Assembly (NCBI GenBank): GCA_029288035.1
Contig: JARFPZ010000527.1
Span: forward strand, 1 to 45,950
DNA: 45,950 nt
Reading direction: 5' to 3'
DNA from: Desulfosarcina sp.
Lineage (GTDB): Bacteria > Desulfobacterota > Desulfobacteria > Desulfobacterales > JAFDCJ01
Position numbers and translations under genes: made by a program. The notes beneath the pieces were generated by a model. The model saw nothing but the letters and a program-made list of their open reading frames with translations. It did not search any database and was not told the origin of the DNA. Below are positions 1 to 6,399 of the stretch, in pieces; within the stretch, counting starts at the first letter, position 1; each line of letters starts with the position of its first letter.

Positions 1-90
1 TTCCAGCATGGCCTGGGATATTTTGGCTTTGGATAATCCTACATTCATTCCTGCTCTTCTCATCTCTCCGAACATTTTTTTGCTGAACAT
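1..90 (-). CDS. Partial cassette-borne ORF, N-terminal 30 residues
   Basis: This ORF starts at an ATG preceded by AAGGAGG about six bases upstream and runs off the left edge. Its N-terminus is MFSKKMFGEM, followed by a basic segment. It begins about 50 bases after the GTTAGGC core that ends the attC at 140-262, so it is the first gene of the next cassette. It is too short for the ORF track. I do not recognise the family, and only the start and the ribosome binding site are supported. Confidence 0.55.
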   Translation of the reverse strand, partial: MFSKKMFGEMRRAGMNVGLSKAKISQAMLE

Positions 91-139
91 TGCCACCTCC
101 TTAGCGATGATTGGGAAATGCATATGTTTATTTGGGTAG

Positions 140-262
140 GCCTAACGAAAAGTTCAGTTGCAGGCAGGGAATGATGGCCTTTTTAAAAGAGACGGAAACT
201 CCGAATTGAATTATAACGCAACCGCTCGCCCCTGCCTGTCAAACTGAAACGAGATGTTAGGG
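140..262 (-). other. attC site, 123 bp
   Basis: Read on the - strand the site runs from CCCTAAC (R'') to GTTAGGC (R'). The arms pair as TTCAGTTTGACAGGCAGGG against CCCTGCCTGCAACTGAA, with a one-base mismatch and one-base offset next to a perfect CAGGCAGGG/CCCTGCCTG stem. The middle is about 60 nt and variable. The R'' core is the exact reverse complement of GTTAGGG, which opens the cassette it closes. Confidence 0.85.
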
Positions 263-263
263 T

Positions 264-815
264 TTATAGTTTTTTGACATAGCATTCAAAATGCGGTTTT
301 TCCCTGAAGACTTTATCGTGTCTTCTTGGTTCACCACCTACAGCATGGATTAATTTAACAAGACGTTCAGCAGTGTAGCCCTCTGGCATATCAAAAAACA
401 TGGTGTGAAATGTGGTTCCAAAGCAATAATCAGAACCATCGTCCATAACACCAGTAAATTCTGTCCAACCCATTGATGTTTCTCCACCCATTTCACTAAT
501 TCGGGGGACAGGAATTGCATATGGACTTTTATCTAAACTTTTAACATCATAGTCGTTCAAACGGTTACCGGAGCAAACAAATGATTCTACAATTGATCTA
601 TACCCTGCGGATTTGTGGAGTTTCTTGACTTTACGAGTTTCATCAAATCGTTTAATTGCAAGATCAACACATATTTTCGTACTTTTTATAGCAACACATG
701 GAAGATATAACCCGTCATTCAGTATTGCTGAGCATCTATATAAGGGAGAACCATCATAGTCCTTTAAAGGCTTGATGCTCTTTTTCACGTATTTGATAAT
801 CTCTTTACTTTCCAT
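264..815 (-). CDS. Integron cassette ORF, 183 aa, unknown function
   Basis: The ORF track starts this at 887, but the first 24 residues (MSNKALDRTR and on) are translation through the attC at 827-885. The likely start is the ATG at 815, giving MESKEIIKYV, only a dozen bases after the GTTAGGG core. No clear Shine-Dalgarno sequence is visible, so translation may be leaderless or weak. The protein is soluble and mixed-charge, with two Cys in the first half, a glycine-rich MGGETSMGW stretch and a C-terminal HFECYVKKL. I see no signal peptide or membrane segment. The stop codon lies two bases before the next attC, a normal cassette layout. I do not recognise the family. Confidence 0.75.
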   Translation of the reverse strand: MESKEIIKYVKKSIKPLKDYDGSPLYRCSAILNDGLYLPCVAIKSTKICVDLAIKRFDETRKVKKLHKSAGYRSIVESFVCSGNRLNDYDVKSLDKSPYAIPVPRISEMGGETSMGWTEFTGVMDDGSDYCFGTTFHTMFFDMPEGYTAERLVKLIHAVGGEPRRHDKVFREKPHFECYVKKL

Positions 816-826
816 AAATATCGGAA

Positions 827-885
827 CCCTAACGTCTAAGCTGACCGACGCGCGGTAGCGCGTTCGGTCCAGCGCCTTGTTCGAC
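827..885 (-). other. attC site, 59 bp (classic 59-base-element size)
   Basis: On the - strand this runs from GTCGAAC (R'') to GTTAGGG (R'). The arms GCTGGACCGA and TCGGTCAGC pair with one extra unpaired G, the hallmark of strand-specific attC recognition, and ACGCGC/GCGCGT closes the hairpin tip. It ends the chimeric sulfatase unit. Its R'' core does not match the GTTAGCA core that opens that unit. Confidence 0.9.
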
Positions 886-944
886 AATTTGGTTTTCTGT
901 CCGTTGTATCAGCTTAGGCCTTGGCCGGCAGGGATTGGTTACAA

Positions 945-3311
945 TCAGCGAACAAGCCTCACGTGGAACTTGTTGATTTCTCCTTCCAATTCGAAGGGCC
1001 GGCGGTCCATGTAGTCGAGCGAGACGGTCGATCCAAGGTCGGCACCAACGTCGAAGGTTTCACTGGCGGAGAAGGCGGCGGGCACGGTGCGTTTGAGCTC
1101 GGTCTTTCCGACCTCCCGGTCATTCACGAATAGGGTGACGGTGCCTTCCCGGCCGGGACCCGCGATGTCGGTGTTCACAACGATCTTGTGCCTGCCGGCG
1201 CTGAGCGGCTCGCGGCTACGCGTCTCGTGCTGTTCGATGATCATCATGTTGTAGAGATAGACGAGGTGTCCGTCCTCAAGGTATAGCGTCACCCCGCCCG
1301 CCGAGCCGCCCAGGGCGTAGAGCACGCCGTTGGCCTTCTCCGGCACCTCGAGCTCGATTTCGACGATCGTGCTTTCGCGTCCGACGCCGGGAGCGGTGAA
1401 CTCGGGCATTCGGCGGGTGTTGGCGTTGAAGGTCCATTGGGAATAGGGAGTCTTCACGCGGTCCTCCGGATGCATGCGCAGCCAGTTGCCGGCACCGATC
1501 GGGAAGCCCTGATTCTCCTCGGCGAGGGCAAGGAACTCCTTCTTCAGTTCCTCAAGCTTGTCGGGATGCTCGGCAGCGAGGTTGCGGGCTTGGGAGAAGT
1601 CCCCGGCCACATGGTAGAGCTCCCACTCATCGGTTGCGGAGTCCCACTGGGCGATGCGCGGAGCCGACGCCGCGGTGTTCCACGGTAGCAGGGGGCCAAA
1701 GGTGCAGGCGACCCAGCCGTCCTTGTAGATCGCGCGGCTGCCGTTGTTGTCGAAATACTGGATGGCGTTGGTCGACCCGGCGTCGGCGTCGCTGAAGGTG
1801 TAGGCCAGGCTGGCCCCGTCGATCTTGATCTGGTCATGGCCGTTGACGATCTCCGGCGGGTCGATGCCGAGGATCTCGTAGATGGTCGGGGCGATGTCCA
1901 CCACATGGTGGAACTGCGAACGCATCCGCTTGTCCGGCTGGATTCCCTTGGGCCAGGAAACGACCATCGGGTTGCGCGTGCCCCCGAAGTGGGAGGCAAC
2001 GAGCTTGGTGGCCTTGAACGGCGTGCTGCCCGCCCAGGCCCAGCCGGCGTGATACATGTTGTCGGTCTTCGGCGAGCCCAGCGCCTCGAGCCCGCCAAGT
2101 TTGTCCAGAGCGGCGAGCTGCTGCTCGACGGTGTTGGAGATGTTGTTCTGCGCGAGCAACTCGCTGATCGACCCCTCCTGGCCCTCGGCGCTCGATCCGT
2201 TGTCGCCGAAGATGTAGAAGATGAGTGTGTTCTCGCGCAGCCCGCGCTGGTCGAGCCCCTCGACCAGGCGGCCGACCTGGACGTCGGTGTGCTCGACGAA
2301 GCCGGCGAAGATTTCCATCCCGCGGCGCTGGAAGGCGCGCTGGTTCTCGGGGATGTCGTCCCAGGCAGTCATCGTCTCGTCGCGAGGGGTCAGCTCGGTG
2401 CCGGGCGGGATGATGCCCATCTCGAGCTGGCGCTGGTGGACCCGCTCCCGGTAGGCTTCCCAGCCGTCGTCGAACTTGCCTTTGTATTTGTCGGCCCACT
2501 CCGACCAGATGTGGTGCGGCCCGTGGGCCGCGCCGGGTGCCCAGTACATCAGGAACGGCTTGTCGGGGGCGAAGGACTGGTGCTGGTCGAGCCAGGTGAG
2601 CGCCTTGTCCACCATGTCCTCGGTGAGGTGATAACGTTCGTCGTGGGGCGGCTCGACGGTGTCGTAGTTTTCGACCAACCGCGGTTCCCACTGCGAGGTT
2701 TCACCGGCGAGGAAGCCGTAGAAGTACTCAAATCCGTAGCCGTTCGGCCAGCGGTCCTTGGGGCCGATCGCCGTGGTCTCAGTGGCGGGCGTGTTGTGCC
2801 ACTTGCCGAAGGCCGAGGTGTGGTAGCCGTATTGCTTGAGCACCTCGGCGACGGTGGCGGCCGACTTGGGGATGATGCCGGTGTAGCCGTCGAAGGCGAC
2901 CGCACGCTCGGCGATCGTGCCGGAACCGACGCGGGTGTGGTTGCGCCCGGTAAGCAGCGAGGCACGGGTCGGCGAGCAGATCGCGGTGGTGTGAAAAGAA
3001 TTGTAGCTCAAGCCCTCGTCGGCGAGCTTGCTCAGGGTTGGGGTGTGCACCTCCCCGCCGAAGGTGTCGGCGACTCCGAAGCCGACGTCATCGATCAGCA
3101 CGATCAGGATGTTGGGTGCGTCAGCGGGCAGGCGGGAGGGTTCCTGCGGCCATTGCATTTTCGAATCCTGCAGGCGTGGCTTGGCCACGCTGGCGCTCAT
3201 CGGGGTCGGTGGAAAGGGGAGGACCGAGCCGTCGTTTGGAGTTTCCGCGACGGCCCCGGTGGTCAGTGCGAGGAGGGTGAGCAGTGTTTTCACGATGGGC
3301 TTGGGTTTCAT
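945..3311 (-). CDS. Secreted type I sulfatase (arylsulfatase, AtsA-like), 788 aa
   Basis: Hydrolyses sulfate esters after its cysteine is converted to formylglycine. The N-terminus MKPKPIVKTLLTLLALTTGAVA is a Sec signal peptide with an AVA cleavage site at about residue 23. Asp-Asp metal ligands sit at residues 74-75 (LIDDVGFG). The core motif ICSPTRASLLTGR places the formylglycine Cys at 112, with GKWH and FGDNGS further on. A beta-rich C-terminal extension covers about residues 610-788. The gene is strikingly GC-rich, unlike the AT-rich ORF directly upstream and unlike the chromosome here, so it was probably acquired from a GC-rich donor. It lies inside an integron cassette unit closed by the 59-bp attC. 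The natural substrate is unknown, and no formylglycine-generating enzyme is in the window. Confidence 0.93.
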   Translation of the reverse strand: MKPKPIVKTLLTLLALTTGAVAETPNDGSVLPFPPTPMSASVAKPRLQDSKMQWPQEPSRLPADAPNILIVLIDDVGFGVADTFGGEVHTPTLSKLADEGLSYNSFHTTAICSPTRASLLTGRNHTRVGSGTIAERAVAFDGYTGIIPKSAATVAEVLKQYGYHTSAFGKWHNTPATETTAIGPKDRWPNGYGFEYFYGFLAGETSQWEPRLVENYDTVEPPHDERYHLTEDMVDKALTWLDQHQSFAPDKPFLMYWAPGAAHGPHHIWSEWADKYKGKFDDGWEAYRERVHQRQLEMGIIPPGTELTPRDETMTAWDDIPENQRAFQRRGMEIFAGFVEHTDVQVGRLVEGLDQRGLRENTLIFYIFGDNGSSAEGQEGSISELLAQNNISNTVEQQLAALDKLGGLEALGSPKTDNMYHAGWAWAGSTPFKATKLVASHFGGTRNPMVVSWPKGIQPDKRMRSQFHHVVDIAPTIYEILGIDPPEIVNGHDQIKIDGASLAYTFSDADAGSTNAIQYFDNNGSRAIYKDGWVACTFGPLLPWNTAASAPRIAQWDSATDEWELYHVAGDFSQARNLAAEHPDKLEELKKEFLALAEENQGFPIGAGNWLRMHPEDRVKTPYSQWTFNANTRRMPEFTAPGVGRESTIVEIELEVPEKANGVLYALGGSAGGVTLYLEDGHLVYLYNMMIIEQHETRSREPLSAGRHKIVVNTDIAGPGREGTVTLFVNDREVGKTELKRTVPAAFSASETFDVGADLGSTVSLDYMDRRPFELEGEINKFHVRLVR

Positions 3312-3573
3312 GATGCTTTTGACCTTTTTTAATATATTTTGTTAATTTTATGAGCTTTTTTTCATCAAGTCGATCTTCAATCATCCACGACTCGAGATAG
3401 TCAGCTTGGTCATAGAGAATATTTTGAGCAAAGGTAAATGCCTTATTAAGATATTCTTTTTCGTTTTTACATTTTGTGGCAAGAACTCCAAAATCAGTTT
3501 TCATGAAATCTGATATTTCATTTGCCAAAACAATAATTTGATAGGATTCAATACTTAGATCATCGGTGTCCAT
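3312..3573 (-). pseudogene. Truncated cassette ORF fused to the sulfatase upstream region
   Basis: An AT-rich ORF begins with MDTDDLSIESYQ at 3573, nine bases after the GTTAGCA core. It reads about 85 coherent residues to LTKYIKK before running into the GC-rich sulfatase sequence. The ORF-track tail (to 3121) is only translation through the sulfatase gene in another frame. The native 3' end and its own attC (expected R'' TGCTAAC) are missing. The reading before the junction is Lys- and Asp/Glu-rich and looks like a small soluble cassette protein of unknown family. It is best read as the 5' part of a cassette gene cut by a deletion or insertion near 3312-3325. Confidence 0.6.
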
Positions 3574-3581
3574 TTTTTTAT

Positions 3582-3685
3582 TGCTAACGTCGCCGGTGAG
3601 CAGCGGCCCAAATTCATATCAAACCTGCACGGACTTTACGTAAAACCGCGATCTTCACGCCGTCTGCTTAACTGGCTTGTTGGGC
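3582..3685 (-). other. attC site, 104 bp
   Basis: On the - strand this runs from GCCCAAC (R'') to GTTAGCA (R', last base off consensus). The arms GCCAGTTAAGCAGACGGC and GCCGCTGCTCACCGGC pair with an extra unpaired A and two wobble positions. The higA stop codon lies inside the right arm, as is common for cassette genes. R'' is the exact reverse complement of the GTTGGGC that opens the HigBA cassette. Confidence 0.85.
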
Positions 3686-3979
3686 AACATGCTCAGACCA
3701 AGGCTTAATTTTTTGTATTACATTATCCAAAGTACGTTCTGCAACTTCAGTATCGTGTGCTGCTTGAGCCCGCAGCCAATACCCATTGGACAAACCGAAA
3801 AAACGACATAACCGCAAATCGGTATCGGCTGTGACCGAACGTTTTCCAGATACAATTTCGCTGATGCGCTGGGCAGGAACACCAATTTCCTTGGCCAAAC
3901 GATACTGGCTAATACCCATAGGTTTGAGAAACTCTTCTAAAAGAATTTCACCAGGAGTGATAGGTTTAAGTTGGTTCAT
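3668..3979 (-). CDS. higA: HigA-family antitoxin, 103 aa
   Basis: Helix-turn-helix antitoxin of the HigA/VapI type that neutralises the upstream toxin and normally represses the pair. The N-terminal TPGEILLEEFLKPMGISQ is a typical HigA opening. The HTH covers about residues 22-62 (YRLAKEIGVPAQRISEIVSG), followed by a GLSNGYWLRAQ helix. It starts 12 bases after the toxin stop with a strong GAGGAGG ribosome binding site. The ORF ends inside the attC. Toxin-first order is the usual order for HigBA. Such pairs in cassettes are known to stabilise arrays. Confidence 0.93.
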   Translation of the reverse strand: MNQLKPITPGEILLEEFLKPMGISQYRLAKEIGVPAQRISEIVSGKRSVTADTDLRLCRFFGLSNGYWLRAQAAHDTEVAERTLDNVIQKIKPWSEHVAQQAS

Positions 3980-3991
3980 AGTAAATCCTCC

Positions 3992-4270
3992 TCAGTGGCA
4001 ATCAACTATTTCCACATCTTCCGCACCTGCATTCGTCCAACAAAAACAGACACGCCACTGATTATTAATGCGAATGCTATGTTGGCCGGAACGGTCACCT
4101 TTGAGTGCTTCAAGATGATTTCCGGGCGGAACTTTCAAATCATCAATTCGATTAGCGATCTCAAGCTGTCTGAGCTTACGCCGTGCAACATTTGCAATAT
4201 TTACAAATTGTTTGACATGCTGGCCTTTTGAGAGCGCTTCTGTATATTTGCATTTAAAGGATTTTATCAT
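3992..4270 (-). CDS. higB: HigB/RelE-type toxin, 92 aa
   Basis: Ribosome-dependent mRNA interferase of the HigB (RelE/ParE fold) family. Family features are the N-terminal MIKSFKCKYTEALSKG, the central RKLRQLEIANRIDDLKVPPG and the C-terminal SIRINNQWRVCFCW followed by VEIVDCH. Length is normal and the gene looks intact. There is no Shine-Dalgarno sequence in front of the ATG. The start lies only five bases beyond a strong -10 box, so the message is probably leaderless at the toxin. Antitoxin higA follows in the same cassette. Confidence 0.92.
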   Translation of the reverse strand: MIKSFKCKYTEALSKGQHVKQFVNIANVARRKLRQLEIANRIDDLKVPPGNHLEALKGDRSGQHSIRINNQWRVCFCWTNAGAEDVEIVDCH

Positions 4271-4275
4271 GTGAT

Positions 4276-4304
4276 ATAATAACGCATAGCATGATTAACG
4301 TCAA
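4276..4304 (-). promoter_or_regulatory. Cassette-internal promoter for higBA
   Basis: On the - strand TTGACG is followed after exactly 17 bases by TATTAT (5/6 matches each to the sigma-70 boxes). The higB ATG begins six bases after the -10 box, predicting a leaderless toxin transcript. It lies within the cassette, just after GTTGGGC, so the pair need not depend on the array promoter. Confidence 0.75.
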
Positions 4305-4318
4305 GCGTGACTATTGAT

Positions 4319-4393
4319 GCCCAACGCTCAGCATAGCCGGCTGGTAATGGAGCGCAGCGAAATTGCCAGTCCGAGTTAATACGATTGTTCGAC
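4319..4393 (-). other. attC site, 75 bp
   Basis: On the - strand this runs from GTCGAAC (R'') to GTTGGGC (R'). The inner arms CGGACTGG and CCAGCCG pair with one unpaired A, and a TTTCGCTGCGCTC tip lies between them. R'' is the exact reverse complement of GTTCGAC at 6036-6030, the start of the sulfatase cassette it closes. Confidence 0.87.
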
Positions 4394-4438
4394 AATAGTT
4401 GCCAATAGGGGACTGAGCGTAATATACGACTGTTTACT

Positions 4439-6016
4439 TTACAGCCCGATGTTCTTGGGCGGATAATTCTTGAAGGTGGCACCGTGTTCCTTCAACTTTC
4501 CGAGTACCGTCGCCATCCAAGGGTCAAGGCGGTGGCCGACGGTCATCTCCTCCTTTGGGTCAAGGTAGAGATTGAAAAACCACGGTGCAAGACCGACATC
4601 GTGAACAGTAGAGAGGTCGATGTGCATGTGCGGAGCCTGGGGCATGATGACCTTCGTGTGCACTTTATACTCCTTCATGCGACACGCCATAAGCTCTTTA
4701 CCCCACCAAAAATAAACAGCTTCTCGCTTTGATCTGCCATCTTCGACGAGAAGGAATGATGTCTGATCGATAAAATCGTAGTATTTATCAGTCGGTAGCT
4801 TATCTGTGGAGACACCGGCGATGTTAAGTCCGACGCCAAAAAGGTCCATCAGGTCGAAGAGCCCGTCACTGGTTCGACCGGGTGCGATCATTCCTTCCCA
4901 ATAGGCAATGCCCGGAACGCGAACCCCACCTTCCCAAGTCGTGCCCTTTGCACCGCGAAATGGCGTGTAGCCCGCGTCCGGCCATCCATCCATTTGTGGG
5001 CCATTGTCAGAGGTGAAAAAGACCAGTGTATTATCAAGCACACCTGCGTCGTCAAGAGTCTTGAGGATGGCTCCAACATGGGCGTCCACCTCATGGACAC
5101 CGTCTTTATATGGATACTTCGCTTCACTTTTTCCGGCATAGTCGGGGTGGGCAAAATTATCGCTATGGACTTTCATGAAGCAGTGTTCAATAAAAAATGG
5201 CTTTTCTCCGGCAGCGAGTTCCTTAATCCGCTGAACGGTGAAGTTTGTCAGCACCTGGTCAGCTTTGCTCATGTCTTCAATCGATTTTATCTGCTTCAGC
5301 TCTTCAGTCTTACCTCCCTTGAATCCGTGGGTGAGATAATCTGTAGGACCAACCGCCTCAAAGGCAGCCATGCGCTTAGGGTTGAGCACAAGGCCGGGGA
5401 AGCGCCGGCTGTCGACGCGCTGGGAGATTTCCTTTTGGGCAGGGTAATACCCGTAGTATTCGTCGAAGCCAATGTCGTGCGGTCTCATGCCTATGGACTC
5501 ACCAACGTGCCACTTTCCGGTGAGAAGGGTGAAGTAACCGGCTTCGCTCAATAGCTTTGGCAGGCTGATCTCGTCCGCCCAGGGATTGACGGTAATCTTG
5601 TCGCCAGCAAGAATTGGCCGTATAAGGCCGGTGCGCACTGGTAGTCGACCGGTAAGGATAGCCGACCGGGTTGGCGTGCAGGTCTGCTGAGAGTATGTGG
5701 AAGTAAGCTTCATCCCCTTTGCAGCAAGTTTGTCGATATTCGGTGTCGAGGCGCCTGCCAGGGCACCTCCTCCATAGGTGCCAGGATCGCCAAAGCCCAT
5801 ATCATCGACAACGAGCCATACGATATTGGGCCGCTTGCCTTTCTTTTTTTGCAGTGCAGCAAGTTTTTCTTCAGCGATCTTATCTTGCTCAGGACGAGGT
5901 ATAGCTGTTTCGAAGTTATCAGCGAATCTCACTGAGAGGTCGAACTTGGGTACTTCCTGACCCCATCCATTTACCGAAACACAAAGGGTGACTAGTACAA
6001 TCAAATATCGATACAT
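4439..6016 (-). CDS. Secreted type I sulfatase (arylsulfatase), 525 aa; first cassette of the array
   Basis: Formylglycine-dependent sulfate ester hydrolase. A Sec signal peptide (MYRYLIVLVTLCVSVNGWG) suggests export. Asp-Asp metal ligands are at residues 71-72 (VVDDMGFG). The activation motif CTPTRSAILTGR puts the formylglycine Cys at 113. TGKWHVG, EHCFMKVHSD and FTSDNGPQ supply further active-site residues. The start has a clear GGAGGG ribosome binding site between the GTTCGAC junction and the ATG, as expected for an attI-proximal cassette. Base composition is much less GC-rich than in the other sulfatase, and the two proteins are only distantly similar, so they are separate acquisitions rather than a duplication. 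Substrate unknown. Confidence 0.93.
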   Translation of the reverse strand: MYRYLIVLVTLCVSVNGWGQEVPKFDLSVRFADNFETAIPRPEQDKIAEEKLAALQKKKGKRPNIVWLVVDDMGFGDPGTYGGGALAGASTPNIDKLAAKGMKLTSTYSQQTCTPTRSAILTGRLPVRTGLIRPILAGDKITVNPWADEISLPKLLSEAGYFTLLTGKWHVGESIGMRPHDIGFDEYYGYYPAQKEISQRVDSRRFPGLVLNPKRMAAFEAVGPTDYLTHGFKGGKTEELKQIKSIEDMSKADQVLTNFTVQRIKELAAGEKPFFIEHCFMKVHSDNFAHPDYAGKSEAKYPYKDGVHEVDAHVGAILKTLDDAGVLDNTLVFFTSDNGPQMDGWPDAGYTPFRGAKGTTWEGGVRVPGIAYWEGMIAPGRTSDGLFDLMDLFGVGLNIAGVSTDKLPTDKYYDFIDQTSFLLVEDGRSKREAVYFWWGKELMACRMKEYKVHTKVIMPQAPHMHIDLSTVHDVGLAPWFFNLYLDPKEEMTVGHRLDPWMATVLGKLKEHGATFKNYPPKNIGL

Positions 6017-6029
6017 TTTCCCTCCTTTT

Positions 6030-6036
6030 GTCGAAC
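6030..6036 (-). other. attI/first-cassette junction core GTTCGAC
   Basis: The heptamer GTTCGAC on the - strand lies 13 bases before the sulfatase ATG. It is the reverse complement of the R'' core at the far end of the same cassette (4387-4393), which fixes the cassette boundary. The attI site should lie between here and intI. Its exact limits are not readable because attI sites share little sequence. Confidence 0.7.
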
Positions 6037-6061
6037 AATTGAGTAGTGCGAAAAAGGTCGC

Positions 6062-6090
6062 AATATCAACAACGAAAATCCAATTGTAAA
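6062..6090 (-). promoter_or_regulatory. Candidate cassette promoter (Pc)
   Basis: On the - strand TTTACA is followed after exactly 17 bases by GATATT, about 25 bases before the first cassette junction. Position and direction fit an integron Pc driving the array. The -10 box matches only 4/6, so this is a candidate. Confidence 0.4.
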
Positions 6091-6154
6091 AATAAATGTT
6101 TAATTAATATTTTTACATAAACGACATCCGATAACATATTGAAACCGGAAAAAT

Positions 6155-6257
6155 GCGAATTTTTTCTCAATATCCCAATATGCGGGAATTTTTTCTCGAT
6201 ATCCACTATATCCGGGTGATATTGAGAAAAATTGCGTCATATTAAGAAAAGGCTTGC
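6155..6257. repeat. Four-copy motif (two direct, two inverted) in the intI-array spacer
   Basis: Copies of an A/T-tract motif occur as GCGAATTTTTTCTCAATATC (6155), GCGGGAATTTTTTCTCGATA (6182, continuing TCC), then inverted as GATATTGAGAAAAATTGC (6218-6235) and the weaker ATATTAAGAAAAGGCTTGC (6239). The first and third form a long imperfect palindrome. They occupy the spacer where attI, integrase sites or a regulator operator would be expected. Nothing else is recognisable between 6091 and 6399 beyond AT-rich sequence. Confidence 0.7.
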
Positions 6258-6399
6258 ATTTTTAATTTATATAATGTAAATATATATGTCAATAATTAAT
6301 TACACTAAATGTGTTTACACATAAGGTTTGTTTCATTTTTTAGCTGTCAGGATAATAACTATTATAATCAATTAACTACCTAAAAATCAAGGAGATATT

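Noticed and set aside
816-887. MSNKALDRTRYRASVSLDVR as the N-terminus of the 264-815 protein
   Set aside because: Those codons are the attC site; the ATG at 815 after the core is the sensible start.
1836-3332. 498-aa ORF on the + strand (and further long ORFs at 1834-2691 and 1544-2098)
   Set aside because: They lie entirely opposite or across the GC-rich sulfatase gene, whose third-position GC bias leaves long open shadow frames. They show no start signals and no domain.
4267-4482. 71-aa ORF spanning 4267-4482
   Set aside because: It reads straight through an attC site and the sulfatase 3' end and has no coding signature.
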